Source: Saccharothrix sp. S26 (lineage in GTDB: Bacteria; Actinomycetota; Actinomycetes; Mycobacteriales; Pseudonocardiaceae). From it: a stretch of DNA of 64,000 nucleotides. The DNA lies in the NCBI RefSeq assembly GCF_021390395.1, contig NZ_JAJUWT010000030.1, positions 50,947 through 114,946 of the forward strand. The letters are read 5' to 3'. A program made the position numbers and the translations under genes. Below, piece by piece: positions 52,319-60,453 of this stretch (the stretch's first letter is position 1; each line of letters begins with the position of its first letter). Under the pieces are notes generated by a model, which saw only the letters and a program-made list of their open reading frames with translations, was not told the DNA's origin and did no database searches.

Positions 52319-53161
52319 GTGAAATGGGGCCCATTGAGCGTCGATGAAGGCGACGTGCGCGGCACGTCGGAACAGGGCGGACCGACCCTTTCCGGCGACG
52401 CGCGCGACCACACCCGTGCCCACGTCGTGCTGCCCGCCTACAACGAGGCCGCCTCGCTGCCACCGCTGCTCACCCGGCTCGCCGAGGTCGCCCGCACCGA
52501 GAAGCTCACCGCCTGGGTCGTGGACGACGGCTCGTCCGACGGCACGGCCGACGTCGTCGCCCGCGGCTGGCCCGGCCTGGACGTGCGGCTGGTCAGCCAC
52601 CCGGTCAACCTCGGCCTCGGCCAGGCCGTCCGGTCGGGGCTGCGCGCCGCGCTGGCCGAGGCCGGCGACGAGGACGTCGTCGTCGTGATGGACGCCGACG
52701 ACACCCACGACCCGGCGCTGATCCAGCGGCTGGAGGACGAGATCGCGGCCGGCGCGGACGTGGTGATCTGCTCCCGGTTCGTCGACGGCGGCGACGACGC
52801 GACCGCGCCGCCGTTGCGCCGGCTGCTCTCCCGCGGCGCGGCCGCGCTGTTCCGCCTGGTGCTGCGGGTCGACGGCGTCCGCGACTTCACCAGCGGCTTC
52901 CGCGCCTACCGGGCCGGCCTGCTGGCCCGCGCCGAGCGGCACTGGGGCGAACGGCTGATCGAGGAACGCGGGTTCGCCTGCATGGTGGAGCTGCTGCTCA
53001 AGCTGCGGCACTGCCGACCGGTCGTCACCGAGGTGCCGCTGGCCCTGCGCTACGACCGCAAGCGCGGCCCGAGCAAGATCCGGATCGCCCGCACGGTGTG
53101 GCAGTACGCGAAGCTGCTCGTGCGCGACCGGCTCACGCCCGCGCCGTACCGGGCGCTGTGA
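52319..53161 (+). CDS. Glycosyltransferase family 2 (dolichyl/polyprenyl-phosphate mannosyltransferase-like)
   Basis: A 280-residue GT-A enzyme. N-terminal nucleotide site AHVVLPAYNEAASLPPLL, WVVDDGSSDGTADVV, metal DxD-like MDADDTHDP, then FTSGFRAYRAGLLARA and EVPLALRYDRKRGPSKI with the basic motif of polyprenyl-P sugar transferases. No C-terminal membrane helices. The GTG at 52319 has no ribosome site; an in-frame GTG at 52355 with GAAGG 4 nt before it may be the real start and would still keep the whole domain. It probably makes a lipid-linked donor used by the GT87-like enzyme. Confidence 0.85.
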   Translation: MKWGPLSVDEGDVRGTSEQGGPTLSGDARDHTRAHVVLPAYNEAASLPPLLTRLAEVARTEKLTAWVVDDGSSDGTADVVARGWPGLDVRLVSHPVNLGLGQAVRSGLRAALAEAGDEDVVVVMDADDTHDPALIQRLEDEIAAGADVVICSRFVDGGDDATAPPLRRLLSRGAAALFRLVLRVDGVRDFTSGFRAYRAGLLARAERHWGERLIEERGFACMVELLLKLRHCRPVVTEVPLALRYDRKRGPSKIRIARTVWQYAKLLVRDRLTPAPYRAL

Positions 53162-54471
53162 TGCGCGCGGCGGACCCCGGGCACGTGGTCGTGGTCGGCG
53201 GCGGCATCTGCGGCCTGGCCACGGCGCACGAGCTGGTGCGCGCCGGGGCGCGGGTGACGTTGCTGGAGGGCAGCGACCAGCTCGGCGGGCTCGGCACGTT
53301 CTTCGCCTGGCGCGACCGCTGGGTCGAGCGGTTCTACCACTGCGTGATGCCGACCGACGACCACCTGCTCGACCTGCTCGACCAGCTGGGGCTGCGCGAG
53401 CGGGTCACGTGGCGGCCCACCCGGATGGGCATGGTCGTGGACGGCCGCGCGTTCCCGTTCAACACGGCGCTGGACCTGCTCAGGTTCACCCCGTTGGGCG
53501 TGCTCGACCGGCTGCGGTTCGGCGCGGTGTCGGTGCTGTTGCGGCGGTTGGGCCGGGGCAGGGACCTCGACCGCACGCGCACCGAGGACTGGTTGCGCGG
53601 CCTGTACGGCGACCGGGTGTGGGAGCTGCTGCTCGCGCCGCTGTTCGGCGCGAAGTTCGGCGCGCGGTTCGGCGACGTGCCCGCGCTGTACCTGTGGCAG
53701 CGCCTGGGGCGCGAGGGCGCGGTGTCGGTGCGCGGGTACCCGGACGGCGGCTACCGGGCCGTGATCGACGCGCTGAGGGCCTCGATCGAGGCCGGCGGCG
53801 GCGTGGTGCGGCTCGACGCCCCGGTGCGGCGCGTCGGCGTGGCCGGGGAGCGGGTGCGGATCGCCCTGGACGGCGACGAGGTCGTGCTCGCCGACCGCGT
53901 GGTGTCGACGCTGCCGTTGCCGCAGCTGCGGCAGCTCGCCGACGACGATCTGGCCGCGCGGCTGCCGGACGTGCGGCTGCCGTACCAGGGCGTGGTGAAC
54001 GCGCTGTTCTTCCTGCGCCGGCCGTTGTCGGGGCACTACTGGACGCCCGTGGTGCGCTCGGGCACGGAGTTCGACGGGCTGATCCAGATGACCCCGCTGG
54101 CGGGCGTCGAGCCCTACGGCGGGCGGCACCTGGTCTACGCGATGCGCTACACCGACCGGGAGTCGGCGCTGTTCGAGGACGACGACGCGGCGGTGGCGGC
54201 GCGGTGGACCTCTCAGCTGCTGGCGCTGCACCCGGAGCTGAGCCACGAGGACGTGGACGAGGTGCGGGTGTTCAAGGCGCCGTTCGTGGAACCGGTGTAC
54301 CCGTTGGGGTACCGGTCGCTGCGGCCGCCCGTGGTGGTCGCCGGCACCCCGCTGCTGCTGGCGACCACCGCGCACGTCTACCCGGACGTCACGAGCTGGA
54401 ACTCGAGCGTGGGACTGGCGCGGCGGGTCGCCGCGACGCTGGCGCAGGCACCACAACCTGTTCCGGGCTGA
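53161..54471 (+). CDS. FAD-dependent oxidoreductase (amine oxidase/protoporphyrinogen oxidase-like)
   Basis: A 436-residue flavoprotein. N-terminal FAD site VVVVGGGICGLATAHELVRAGARVTLLEGSDQLGG; middle segments LLAPLFGAKFGARFGDVPA and the C-terminal LLLATTAHVYPDVTSWNSSV. It starts on the last base of the GT2 stop (TGATG), so the two are coupled. Similar flavoproteins accompany GT2 genes in actinobacterial glycan loci, where they may act on a sugar like UDP-galactopyranose mutase, but the reaction here is unknown. Its last 83 bp overlap the 3' end of the epimerase gene on the other strand. Confidence 0.8.
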   Translation: MRAADPGHVVVVGGGICGLATAHELVRAGARVTLLEGSDQLGGLGTFFAWRDRWVERFYHCVMPTDDHLLDLLDQLGLRERVTWRPTRMGMVVDGRAFPFNTALDLLRFTPLGVLDRLRFGAVSVLLRRLGRGRDLDRTRTEDWLRGLYGDRVWELLLAPLFGAKFGARFGDVPALYLWQRLGREGAVSVRGYPDGGYRAVIDALRASIEAGGGVVRLDAPVRRVGVAGERVRIALDGDEVVLADRVVSTLPLPQLRQLADDDLAARLPDVRLPYQGVVNALFFLRRPLSGHYWTPVVRSGTEFDGLIQMTPLAGVEPYGGRHLVYAMRYTDRESALFEDDDAAVAARWTSQLLALHPELSHEDVDEVRVFKAPFVEPVYPLGYRSLRPPVVVAGTPLLLATTAHVYPDVTSWNSSVGLARRVAATLAQAPQPVPG

Positions 54472-55600
54472 GCCGGCGGGCGTGCACCGGCTCGCCGCGG
54501 ACCAGCTGCCGCAGCGCGGCGGCGATCCGGGCCGACGGCGAGCCGGTGCCGTACGGCGAGGGGATGTGCTCCAAACGCTCCCGGTGGCCGGGCACGTCGT
54601 CCAGCCAGCGCAGCACCTCGGCGCACACCCGCGGCCCCGGCGGCACGAGCGTGCCGAACGTGCCCTCGATCTCGGGTCGCTCGGTGCTGCGGCGCACCAC
54701 GACGACCGGCCGTTTGAGGACGCTGACCTCCTCCTGGATGCCGCCGGAGTCGGACACGACCACGGCGGCGCACCGGGCCAGCGCCAGGAACGCCGGGTAC
54801 GCCTGCGGCTCGACCACCTTGAGCCGGCGCAGCAGCGCGGTCAGGCCGAACGCCTCCACGCGCTTGGCCGTGCGCGGGTGCAGCGGCAGCACCACCGGCA
54901 GCGGCAGGCGGTTGAGCTCGCGCAGGATCGTCTCCAGGTTGACCGGGTCGTCCACGTTCTCCGGCCGGTGCACGGTGGCCAGCACGTAGCCGTCGCGCTC
55001 CAGCTCGTGCGCGGCCAGGACGACCGCCTCCTCGTCCCGGTCGGGCAGCGCGGACACCAGGGCCTCGACCACGGTGTTGCCGGTGATCGCGATGCGCTCG
55101 TCGGGGACGCTCTCGGCCAGCAGGTTCGTGCGGTTGAGCGGCGTCGGCGCGCAGCACAGGTCGGCGAGGTGGTCGATCGCCACCCGGTTGTGCTCCTCCG
55201 GCATGGCCCGGTCGAAGCTGCGCAGGCCCGCTTCGACGTGCACGAGCGGCACGTCGTTGGCGTTGGCGGCCAGCGCGCCCGCGAGCGCCGAGGTGGTGTC
55301 GCCCTGCACGATGACGGCCTTCGCGGGGTGGCGGGCCAGCACCTCGTCCACGGCGGAGATGGCCGCGCCGAGCTGGCCGCCCCGCCTGCCGCCGCCCACG
55401 GCCAGCTCGTGGAACCGCCCGGGTCGGCCGATGTCCCGCCGGATGCGGTGGTACATCGCGGTGTCGTAGTGCTGTCCGGTGTAGACGACGGTCGCGTCGG
55501 CGCCCATCACGCGGATCAGCGGCGCGAGTTTGATCAGTTCCGGCCTGGTGCCGCACACCATCGTGACGGCGCCGGGAACTCCCTGGTCTATCGGACCCAC
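54389..55600 (-). CDS. wecB: UDP-N-acetylglucosamine 2-epimerase (non-hydrolysing)
   Basis: A 403-residue GT-B-fold enzyme making UDP-ManNAc from UDP-GlcNAc for surface polysaccharides. Family marks: VCGTRPELIKLAPLI, GQHYDTAM, VQGDTTSALAGALAA, HVEAGLRSFDRAMPEEHNR (catalytic Asp, Glu, His), TGNTVVEAL, TVHRPENVDDP, PLHPRTAK and SDSGGIQEE. The tail of about 25 residues (VVVPAPASRRPAAPVPRSSSSS) is extra compared with the family and is the part that overlaps the convergent flavoprotein gene. The GTG start sits very close to GGAGG, so start choice is uncertain. Confidence 0.9.
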   Translation of the reverse strand: MGPIDQGVPGAVTMVCGTRPELIKLAPLIRVMGADATVVYTGQHYDTAMYHRIRRDIGRPGRFHELAVGGGRRGGQLGAAISAVDEVLARHPAKAVIVQGDTTSALAGALAANANDVPLVHVEAGLRSFDRAMPEEHNRVAIDHLADLCCAPTPLNRTNLLAESVPDERIAITGNTVVEALVSALPDRDEEAVVLAAHELERDGYVLATVHRPENVDDPVNLETILRELNRLPLPVVLPLHPRTAKRVEAFGLTALLRRLKVVEPQAYPAFLALARCAAVVVSDSGGIQEEVSVLKRPVVVVRRSTERPEIEGTFGTLVPPGPRVCAEVLRWLDDVPGHRERLEHIPSPYGTGSPSARIAAALRQLVRGEPVHARRLSPEQVVVPAPASRRPAAPVPRSSSSS

Positions 55601-55766
55601 CTCCAGTCGCGGATGACGCGCGCCGGGGCGCGATCGCGGTGAAGGTTAGAGTCCCGGCGGGAGATTTCCCTTGTGGCTCAGTCGATCGAGTGAACTTGAC
55701 CGTCGTCGGTCCGAGTTGTCGTTGGGGCTCGGTAGGTTGGTGAGTGGATCATTCTGGAGTGGACGG

Positions 55767-56723
55767 ATGTCGATGATGCGAAGACGCGTGGCGCTGTTCG
55801 CCGCGGCGCTGCTCGTGGCGGTGGTGGTGGGGCCTTCCCCGGCCCGGGCGGTCGGGGTGGTGCTGCTGCCCGACCTGCGGCAGGCCCCGGTGGGGTGCGC
55901 CGGCGGGTACCCCGGCGACCCGGCGCGGTGCCTCGACTGGGACGTGTGCCCGGTCGCGGACGCGGCCGCGCCGAACGGCCCGTGCGTGCAGTCCGGCCCG
56001 ATCGGGGCGGTCCGGCTGCGGTTCACCACGTCGGCGGACAACGTCGGCGACGGGCCGCTGGTGATCCACGGCCGGCGGTCGGACGTCGGGCAGGAGCGGA
56101 TGACCGCGCGGCAGGCGTTGCAGTCCGCTGTGGACGGTTCGATCCCGATGGCCTACGAGCAGGCGCAGCACGCCGTCCCGGCGGCCCTGTACTACGAACC
56201 GGCGGCCGCGCACCAGCACTGGCACCTGCTGGGGTTCGAGCACTTCCAGCTCCGCACGCCGGCGGGCGACACGGTGGTGATCGACCGGAAGAACGGCTTC
56301 TGCCTGGGCGACCGCTACGCGACCGCCGACCGGTTGGCGAACCGCCCGGTCGGGACCTCGAGCCCGCAGGGTGCGTTGGCGGCGTTCCTGCGGGAGAACC
56401 GGTGCGGTCACCACGCGCCGGAGGCGTTGAGCGTGGTGCAGGGCATCTCGGTGGGCTACGGCGACGACTACCTGCACACGGTCGACTTCCAGTGGCTCGA
56501 CATCAGCACCGTGCCCTCGGGCGTGTACGACGTGGTGAACATCGTCAACGGCGACCGCACCCTGGTGGAGAAGTCCTACGCGAACAACGCCTCGTCCATG
56601 GCGATCTCGATCCGCTGGCCGGGCGACGCCACCACCCCGCCGACCACGATCACCCGCCCCCCGGACGTCCGCCTGCTCCGCAACTGCCCGGGCGCGCTCC
56701 AGTGCGCTACCCCGCGCGGCTGA
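55767..56723 (+). CDS. Secreted lysyl-oxidase-family copper protein
   Basis: A 318-residue exported protein. Signal peptide about 1-28 (RRRVALFAAALLVAVVVGPSPARA). It shows the lysyl oxidase domain: LLPDLRQAP, LVIHGRR, the copper-binding cluster HQHWHLLGF with His149, His151 and His153, then FQLRTP, DRKNGFCLGDRY (candidate Lys and Tyr of the quinone cofactor), ISVGYGDDYLHTVDFQWLDI and YDVVNIVNGDRTLVEKSYANN. Animal homologues oxidise lysine side chains and crosslink matrix proteins; the bacterial role is unsettled. GGAG lies 7 nt before the ATG. It follows the polysaccharide locus and could modify the same envelope. Confidence 0.85.
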   Translation: MSMMRRRVALFAAALLVAVVVGPSPARAVGVVLLPDLRQAPVGCAGGYPGDPARCLDWDVCPVADAAAPNGPCVQSGPIGAVRLRFTTSADNVGDGPLVIHGRRSDVGQERMTARQALQSAVDGSIPMAYEQAQHAVPAALYYEPAAAHQHWHLLGFEHFQLRTPAGDTVVIDRKNGFCLGDRYATADRLANRPVGTSSPQGALAAFLRENRCGHHAPEALSVVQGISVGYGDDYLHTVDFQWLDISTVPSGVYDVVNIVNGDRTLVEKSYANNASSMAISIRWPGDATTPPTTITRPPDVRLLRNCPGALQCATPRG

Positions 56724-56807
56724 GGTGCAACGCGGGCGATCCACGGTGACATGACCCGGGACCACACGTGCGTGTGGTCCCGGGCGTGGCATCGGGAGAG
56801 GACCGGG

Positions 56808-57357
56808 GTGGCTCTGTTCGGCAACGAGGAGAGCGCGGAGGTCACCGCGCTCCAGCAGCGGTTGGCCGCGGCGCACGGCATGATCGCCGAGCCGCCGGGG
56901 TGGGTCGCCCACCTGCGCGGCGCGGGGACCGGTGCGTCGGAGGCCGAGCTGCGTGGCCTGCGGTCGGCGGTGGAGCAGGGGGAGCACGAGGTCGGCACGC
57001 TCACCGCGACACGTCGGCAGCTCGCGGCCGAGGTCGAGACGCCGGCTGGAGCCGATGGACCGGGTCCGGGAGCTCGGTGACGCCTCGGTGCCGTTCCGGC
57101 TCGACACGCACGCCCTGCACCAGCGGCTGAGCCACCGGCGGGTGACGGTGGTGAACCCGCGGCGGGAGTTCCTGGCCGAACTGGGCGACGACCACGTGCT
57201 GGAGTGCCACGACACCGCGGACGCGGTCAGCGGCCACCTGCGCCCGGAGGAGCGGGTGCCGGCCCTGGCCGACGCGCGCTGGCCGTGGCCGAGCGGCACA
57301 GGTCGGGTCCGCCGAGCCTGGACGTCCTCTGACGGGTGCCTCGGGCGTTTGGCGTAG
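56808..57357 (+). pseudogene. Frameshifted small hypothetical gene
   Basis: A GTG at 56808 opens a frame with good codon bias (ALFGNEESAEVTALQQRLAA ... ATRRQLAAEVE) that loses its G/C-ending codons near 57040 and stops at 57080. From about 57055 the +1 frame takes over with strong bias (MDRVRELGDASVPFRLDTHA ... HVLECHDTADAVSGHL) and decays again near 57300 before a stop at 57355. A single net 1-base change near 57040 joins both into a protein of about 180 residues, coiled-coil first. I do not recognise the family. It is either a disabled gene or two tiny genes. Confidence 0.55.
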
Positions 57358-57410
57358 CGGCGGTTCGGGAATTCGGGGTCGTCCGGACAGGCGATCCGAA
57401 GGGTGGGGCC

Positions 57411-58253
57411 ATGTCGTTGGCCACCGCAAGCCGCGTCCTCGCCGGTCGCTACGAGTTGAAGGGCAAGCTCCGGGCCGGTGGTGCGGCCGAGGTGCACCGG
57501 GGGTGGGACGTGCTGCTGCGGCGGTTCGTCGCGGTCAAGGTGGTCGACGGGGACGAGGTGGACGAGCGGCGGTTCGACGACGAGGTGCGCACGTTGGCCG
57601 GGTTGTCGCACCCCGGGCTGCTGTCGGTCTACGACGTCGGCACGTGCGGTGGGACGGCGTTCGTTGTGATGCAGCTGGTCGAGGGCACGACGTTGCGCGA
57701 CCGGCTGGTGGACGGCACGTTCACGCCCGCCCAGGCCCGCGCGCTCGGCCACCAGGTCGCCGACATCCTGGCCCACGTGCACGAGCAGCGCGTCGTGCAC
57801 CGGGACCTGACGCCGGCCACCATCCTGCTCGAGGACTCCGACACCGCCTACCTGGCCGACTTCGGCCTGGCGCGCTCGCTCGGCTCGCCCCGGACCACGA
57901 GGATCGGCGAGCCGCGCGGCACCGCCGCCTACCTGGCCCCGGAGCAGGTGCGCGGCGACGAGGTCGGCCCGCCCGCGGACGTCTACGCGCTCGGCCTGGT
58001 CCTGCTGGAGTGCCTGACCGGCTACCGCGAGTACCAGGGCGACCGGGTGGAGGCCGCCGTCGCCCGCCTGCACCGCCCGCCCGGCATCCCGCGCCACGTG
58101 CCCGCCCGCCTGGCCCGCCTGCTGGCGGCGATGACCGCGCTGCCGCCGGTTCGCCGCCCCACCGCCGCCCAGGTCGCCGACGCGCTGCGCCCGGCACCGA
58201 CCACCCTGCCGCGCGGCCGGTTGCTCTGCGGTGTCCGCGCGCGACCCGCTTGA
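57411..58253 (+). CDS. Soluble Ser/Thr kinase-like protein with atypical catalytic loop
   Basis: A 280-residue kinase domain with no membrane helix. It has LRAGGAAEVHRG in place of a standard glycine loop, the ATP-anchoring Lys in FVAVKVVDG, HRDLTPATILL with Asp132, DFGLARS and an APE-like LAPEQV. In the catalytic loop the usual Lys is Thr134 and the metal-binding Asn is Thr137, which should weaken or abolish phosphotransfer. It could be a pseudokinase or a weak kinase with altered metal binding. It stops 1 bp from the convergent hydrolase stop. Confidence 0.85.
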   Translation: MSLATASRVLAGRYELKGKLRAGGAAEVHRGWDVLLRRFVAVKVVDGDEVDERRFDDEVRTLAGLSHPGLLSVYDVGTCGGTAFVVMQLVEGTTLRDRLVDGTFTPAQARALGHQVADILAHVHEQRVVHRDLTPATILLEDSDTAYLADFGLARSLGSPRTTRIGEPRGTAAYLAPEQVRGDEVGPPADVYALGLVLLECLTGYREYQGDRVEAAVARLHRPPGIPRHVPARLARLLAAMTALPPVRRPTAAQVADALRPAPTTLPRGRLLCGVRARPA

Positions 58254-58254
58254 G

Positions 58255-59037
58255 TCAGACGCCTTCCAGGAACCGTTCCAGCGCGTCGGTGAACTCCCGC
58301 GGCCGTTCGAGGTTCGGCAGGTGGCCCGCGCCGGGGATCACCGCGAGCGTCGAGGCGGGGATGGTGGCGTGCATCCGCTCGGCCACGGTGACCGGCGTGT
58401 ACTCGTCGTCCTCGCCGACGATCACGAGCGCGGGCACGGTGGCGCGGGACAGCGAGTCCACGTAGTCGGGGCGTTCCGCGCGGCCCCGCCAGCCCGCCGC
58501 CGCGCCCTCCGGCGACGTGCCGCGCATCATCCCCAGCACGTGCTCGGCGACGGCCGGCTGCGTCACGACGTTGCGCGGCGAGATCATTTTGTCCAGCACC
58601 TCGTCCGCATAGGGGCCCATGCCCTCGCGCCGCACCCGTGCCGCCAACGTCCGCCGCGCCTCGGCGGCGTCCGGCGTGTCCGCCTCGGGGAACGTGTCCG
58701 CCAGCACGAGCGCACGGACCCGGGACGGGAACGCGCGGTGCAGTTCCATGACGATCTGGCCGCCCATCGACAGCCCGCACAGCACCGCCCGGTCCACGTC
58801 GAGGCGGTCCAGGAGCGCGATCAGGTCGGTGGCGAAGACGGCCCACGGCGTCTTGCCGGGCACCACCGTCGTCTCACCGTATCCCCGCAGGTCAGGCGCG
58901 ATCACCCGGTAGCGGGAGCGGAGCCGGTCGACCTGCGGCCGCCACATCGAGCGGCTGAACGGGTGGCCGTGCACGAGCAGGACCGGGAGCCCGTCGCCCT
59001 CGTCGTCGTAGGCGATGTCGATGTCGTCCACCCGCAT
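58255..59037 (-). CDS. Alpha/beta-hydrolase-fold enzyme
   Basis: A 260-residue single-domain hydrolase. Oxyanion-side HGHPFSR, nucleophile elbow CGLSMGGQIV (Ser), acid in IVGEDDEYTP (Asp) and catalytic His in PGAGHLPNLE. The ATG at 59037 is the natural start. It resembles 3-oxoadipate enol-lactonase and general esterases; the substrate is unknown. It is divergent from the MocR regulator, whose binding repeats lie between them, suggesting that the regulator controls it. Confidence 0.87.
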   Translation of the reverse strand: MRVDDIDIAYDDEGDGLPVLLVHGHPFSRSMWRPQVDRLRSRYRVIAPDLRGYGETTVVPGKTPWAVFATDLIALLDRLDVDRAVLCGLSMGGQIVMELHRAFPSRVRALVLADTFPEADTPDAAEARRTLAARVRREGMGPYADEVLDKMISPRNVVTQPAVAEHVLGMMRGTSPEGAAAGWRGRAERPDYVDSLSRATVPALVIVGEDDEYTPVTVAERMHATIPASTLAVIPGAGHLPNLERPREFTDALERFLEGV

Positions 59038-59082
59038 GCGTCCCCCTCGTTCCGTTGACGTCAGCAGCCTAGGAACGTCACC

Positions 59083-59119
59083 ATGCTCGGTGCAATCAAA
59101 ACAATGCTCTCGGTGCAAT
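59083..59119. promoter_or_regulatory. Direct repeats matching MocR-type binding geometry
   Basis: ATGCTCGGTGCAAT (59083-59096) and ATGCTCTCGGTGCAAT (59104-59119) repeat in the same orientation, their GGTGCAAT cores 23 bp (two helical turns) apart. MocR/GabR regulators usually bind such tandem repeats. They lie between the divergent hydrolase and MocR genes and overlap what would be the first codons of a longer MocR frame. Confidence 0.6.
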
Positions 59120-59130
59120 GTGGGGTGCAC

Positions 59131-60444
59131 GTGGCGGACTACCGCCTGATCGCCGACGCGATCGCGGCCGACGTCGCGGCCGGCAGGCTCAAGCCCGGCG
59201 ACCGCCTGCCGCCGCAACGCGCGTTCGCCCGCCGCCACGGCATCGCGGGCTCCACGGCGGCCCGCGTCTACGGCGAGCTGGTCCGGCGCGGGATCGCGGT
59301 CGGCGAGGTCGGCCGCGGCACGTTCGTCCGGGCCGCACGCCCGCCGGACGAATCCGCGCCGGCCGAGCCGGGTGGCGCACGCGTCGACCTGGAGCTCAAC
59401 TTCTGCGTGCTGCCCGACCAGCCCGACCTGCTCGCACCCGGTCTCGACCGGCTCGTCCGGCACGGCCTGCCCGACGCGCTCGCCCCCGTGGGCGTCCTCG
59501 GCACGCCCGAAGCCCGCGCCGCCACGGCCCGCGTGCTGGCCCGCGGCGGGTGGACCCCCGACGAGCGCCGGATCGTGTTCACCGGCAACGGCAGGCAGGC
59601 GATCGCCGCGGCCGTGTCGGCGCTGACGCCGGTCGGCGGGCGGCTCGGCGTCGAAGCCGTCACCTACCCGGTGGTGAAGGCGATCGCGGCCCGGCTGGGC
59701 GTCACGCTCGTGCCGCTGGCGGTGGACGAGGAGGGCGTGCTGCCGCGGGCGATCCGGGCGGCCGACGTGCGCGCGGTCTACCTCCAGCCGATCCTGCACA
59801 ACCCCCTCGGCGTCACGATGCCCGAACGCCGCCGCGCCGACCTCGCCGACACCGTCCGCGACCTCGACGTGCAGGTGATCGAGGACGCCGTCTACGCCTT
59901 CCTGGGCCCCGACCTGCCGCCGCTGGCCCCCGAGCGCACCACCGTCGTGGACAGCCTGTCCAAGCGCCTCGCGCCCGGCCTGACCGTCGGGTTCGCCGTC
60001 CCACCCGGACACCTGGTCGACCGGGTCGCCGCCGCCGCGCGCTCCGGGGGCTGGGCCGCGGGCCGCTTCGCGCTCGCCGCGGCCACCGGCTGGCTCACCG
60101 ACGGCACCGTCGACTCCATGGTGGAGCGCAAGCGCGCCCTGGCCCTGGACCGGCAACGGCTCGCGCGTGAACGCCTGGCGGGCTTCGACCTCAGGGCCGA
60201 CCCCGGCGCCTACCACTGCTGGTGGCGGCTGCCGGACCGGTGGCGGGCGGAGACGTTCGTGGCCGCCGCGGCCCGGCGCGGCATCGCCGTCACGCCCGCC
60301 GCCGCGTTCGCCGTGGTGCCCGGCCACGCGCCGAACGCCGTCCGCCTCGCCCTGGCCTCCGCGCCGACCCCGACCTTGACCGCCGCGCTGGACGTGCTCG
60401 CGACCCTCGCCGAAGGCAGCCCGGAGGACGAACCGGTCGACTAG
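59131..60444 (+). CDS. MocR/GabR-type regulator (GntR HTH fused to PLP aminotransferase fold)
   Basis: A 437-residue fusion. N-terminal GntR winged helix (ADYRLIADAIAADVAAGRLKPGDRLP ... GIAVGEVGRGTFV, about 1-70), then a fold-type I aminotransferase domain with TGNGRQAIAAAVSAL, LQPILHNPLGVTMPE, VIEDAVYAFL (cofactor Asp) and DSLSKRLAPGLTVGF (PLP-binding Lys). The GTG at 59131 is preferred: GGGG sits upstream and an earlier in-frame ATG at 59083 would place the operator repeats inside the gene. It should sense an amine or PLP-related ligand and control the divergent hydrolase. Confidence 0.88.
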   Translation: MADYRLIADAIAADVAAGRLKPGDRLPPQRAFARRHGIAGSTAARVYGELVRRGIAVGEVGRGTFVRAARPPDESAPAEPGGARVDLELNFCVLPDQPDLLAPGLDRLVRHGLPDALAPVGVLGTPEARAATARVLARGGWTPDERRIVFTGNGRQAIAAAVSALTPVGGRLGVEAVTYPVVKAIAARLGVTLVPLAVDEEGVLPRAIRAADVRAVYLQPILHNPLGVTMPERRRADLADTVRDLDVQVIEDAVYAFLGPDLPPLAPERTTVVDSLSKRLAPGLTVGFAVPPGHLVDRVAAAARSGGWAAGRFALAAATGWLTDGTVDSMVERKRALALDRQRLARERLAGFDLRADPGAYHCWWRLPDRWRAETFVAAAARRGIAVTPAAAFAVVPGHAPNAVRLALASAPTPTLTAALDVLATLAEGSPEDEPVD

Positions 60445-60453
60445 AGTCGCGCC

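Noticed and set aside
52141..52413. 90-codon leftward frame in the divergent promoter region
   Set aside because: Low GC3, no ribosome site, no recognisable domain, and it overlaps the GT2 5' end; treated as non-coding.
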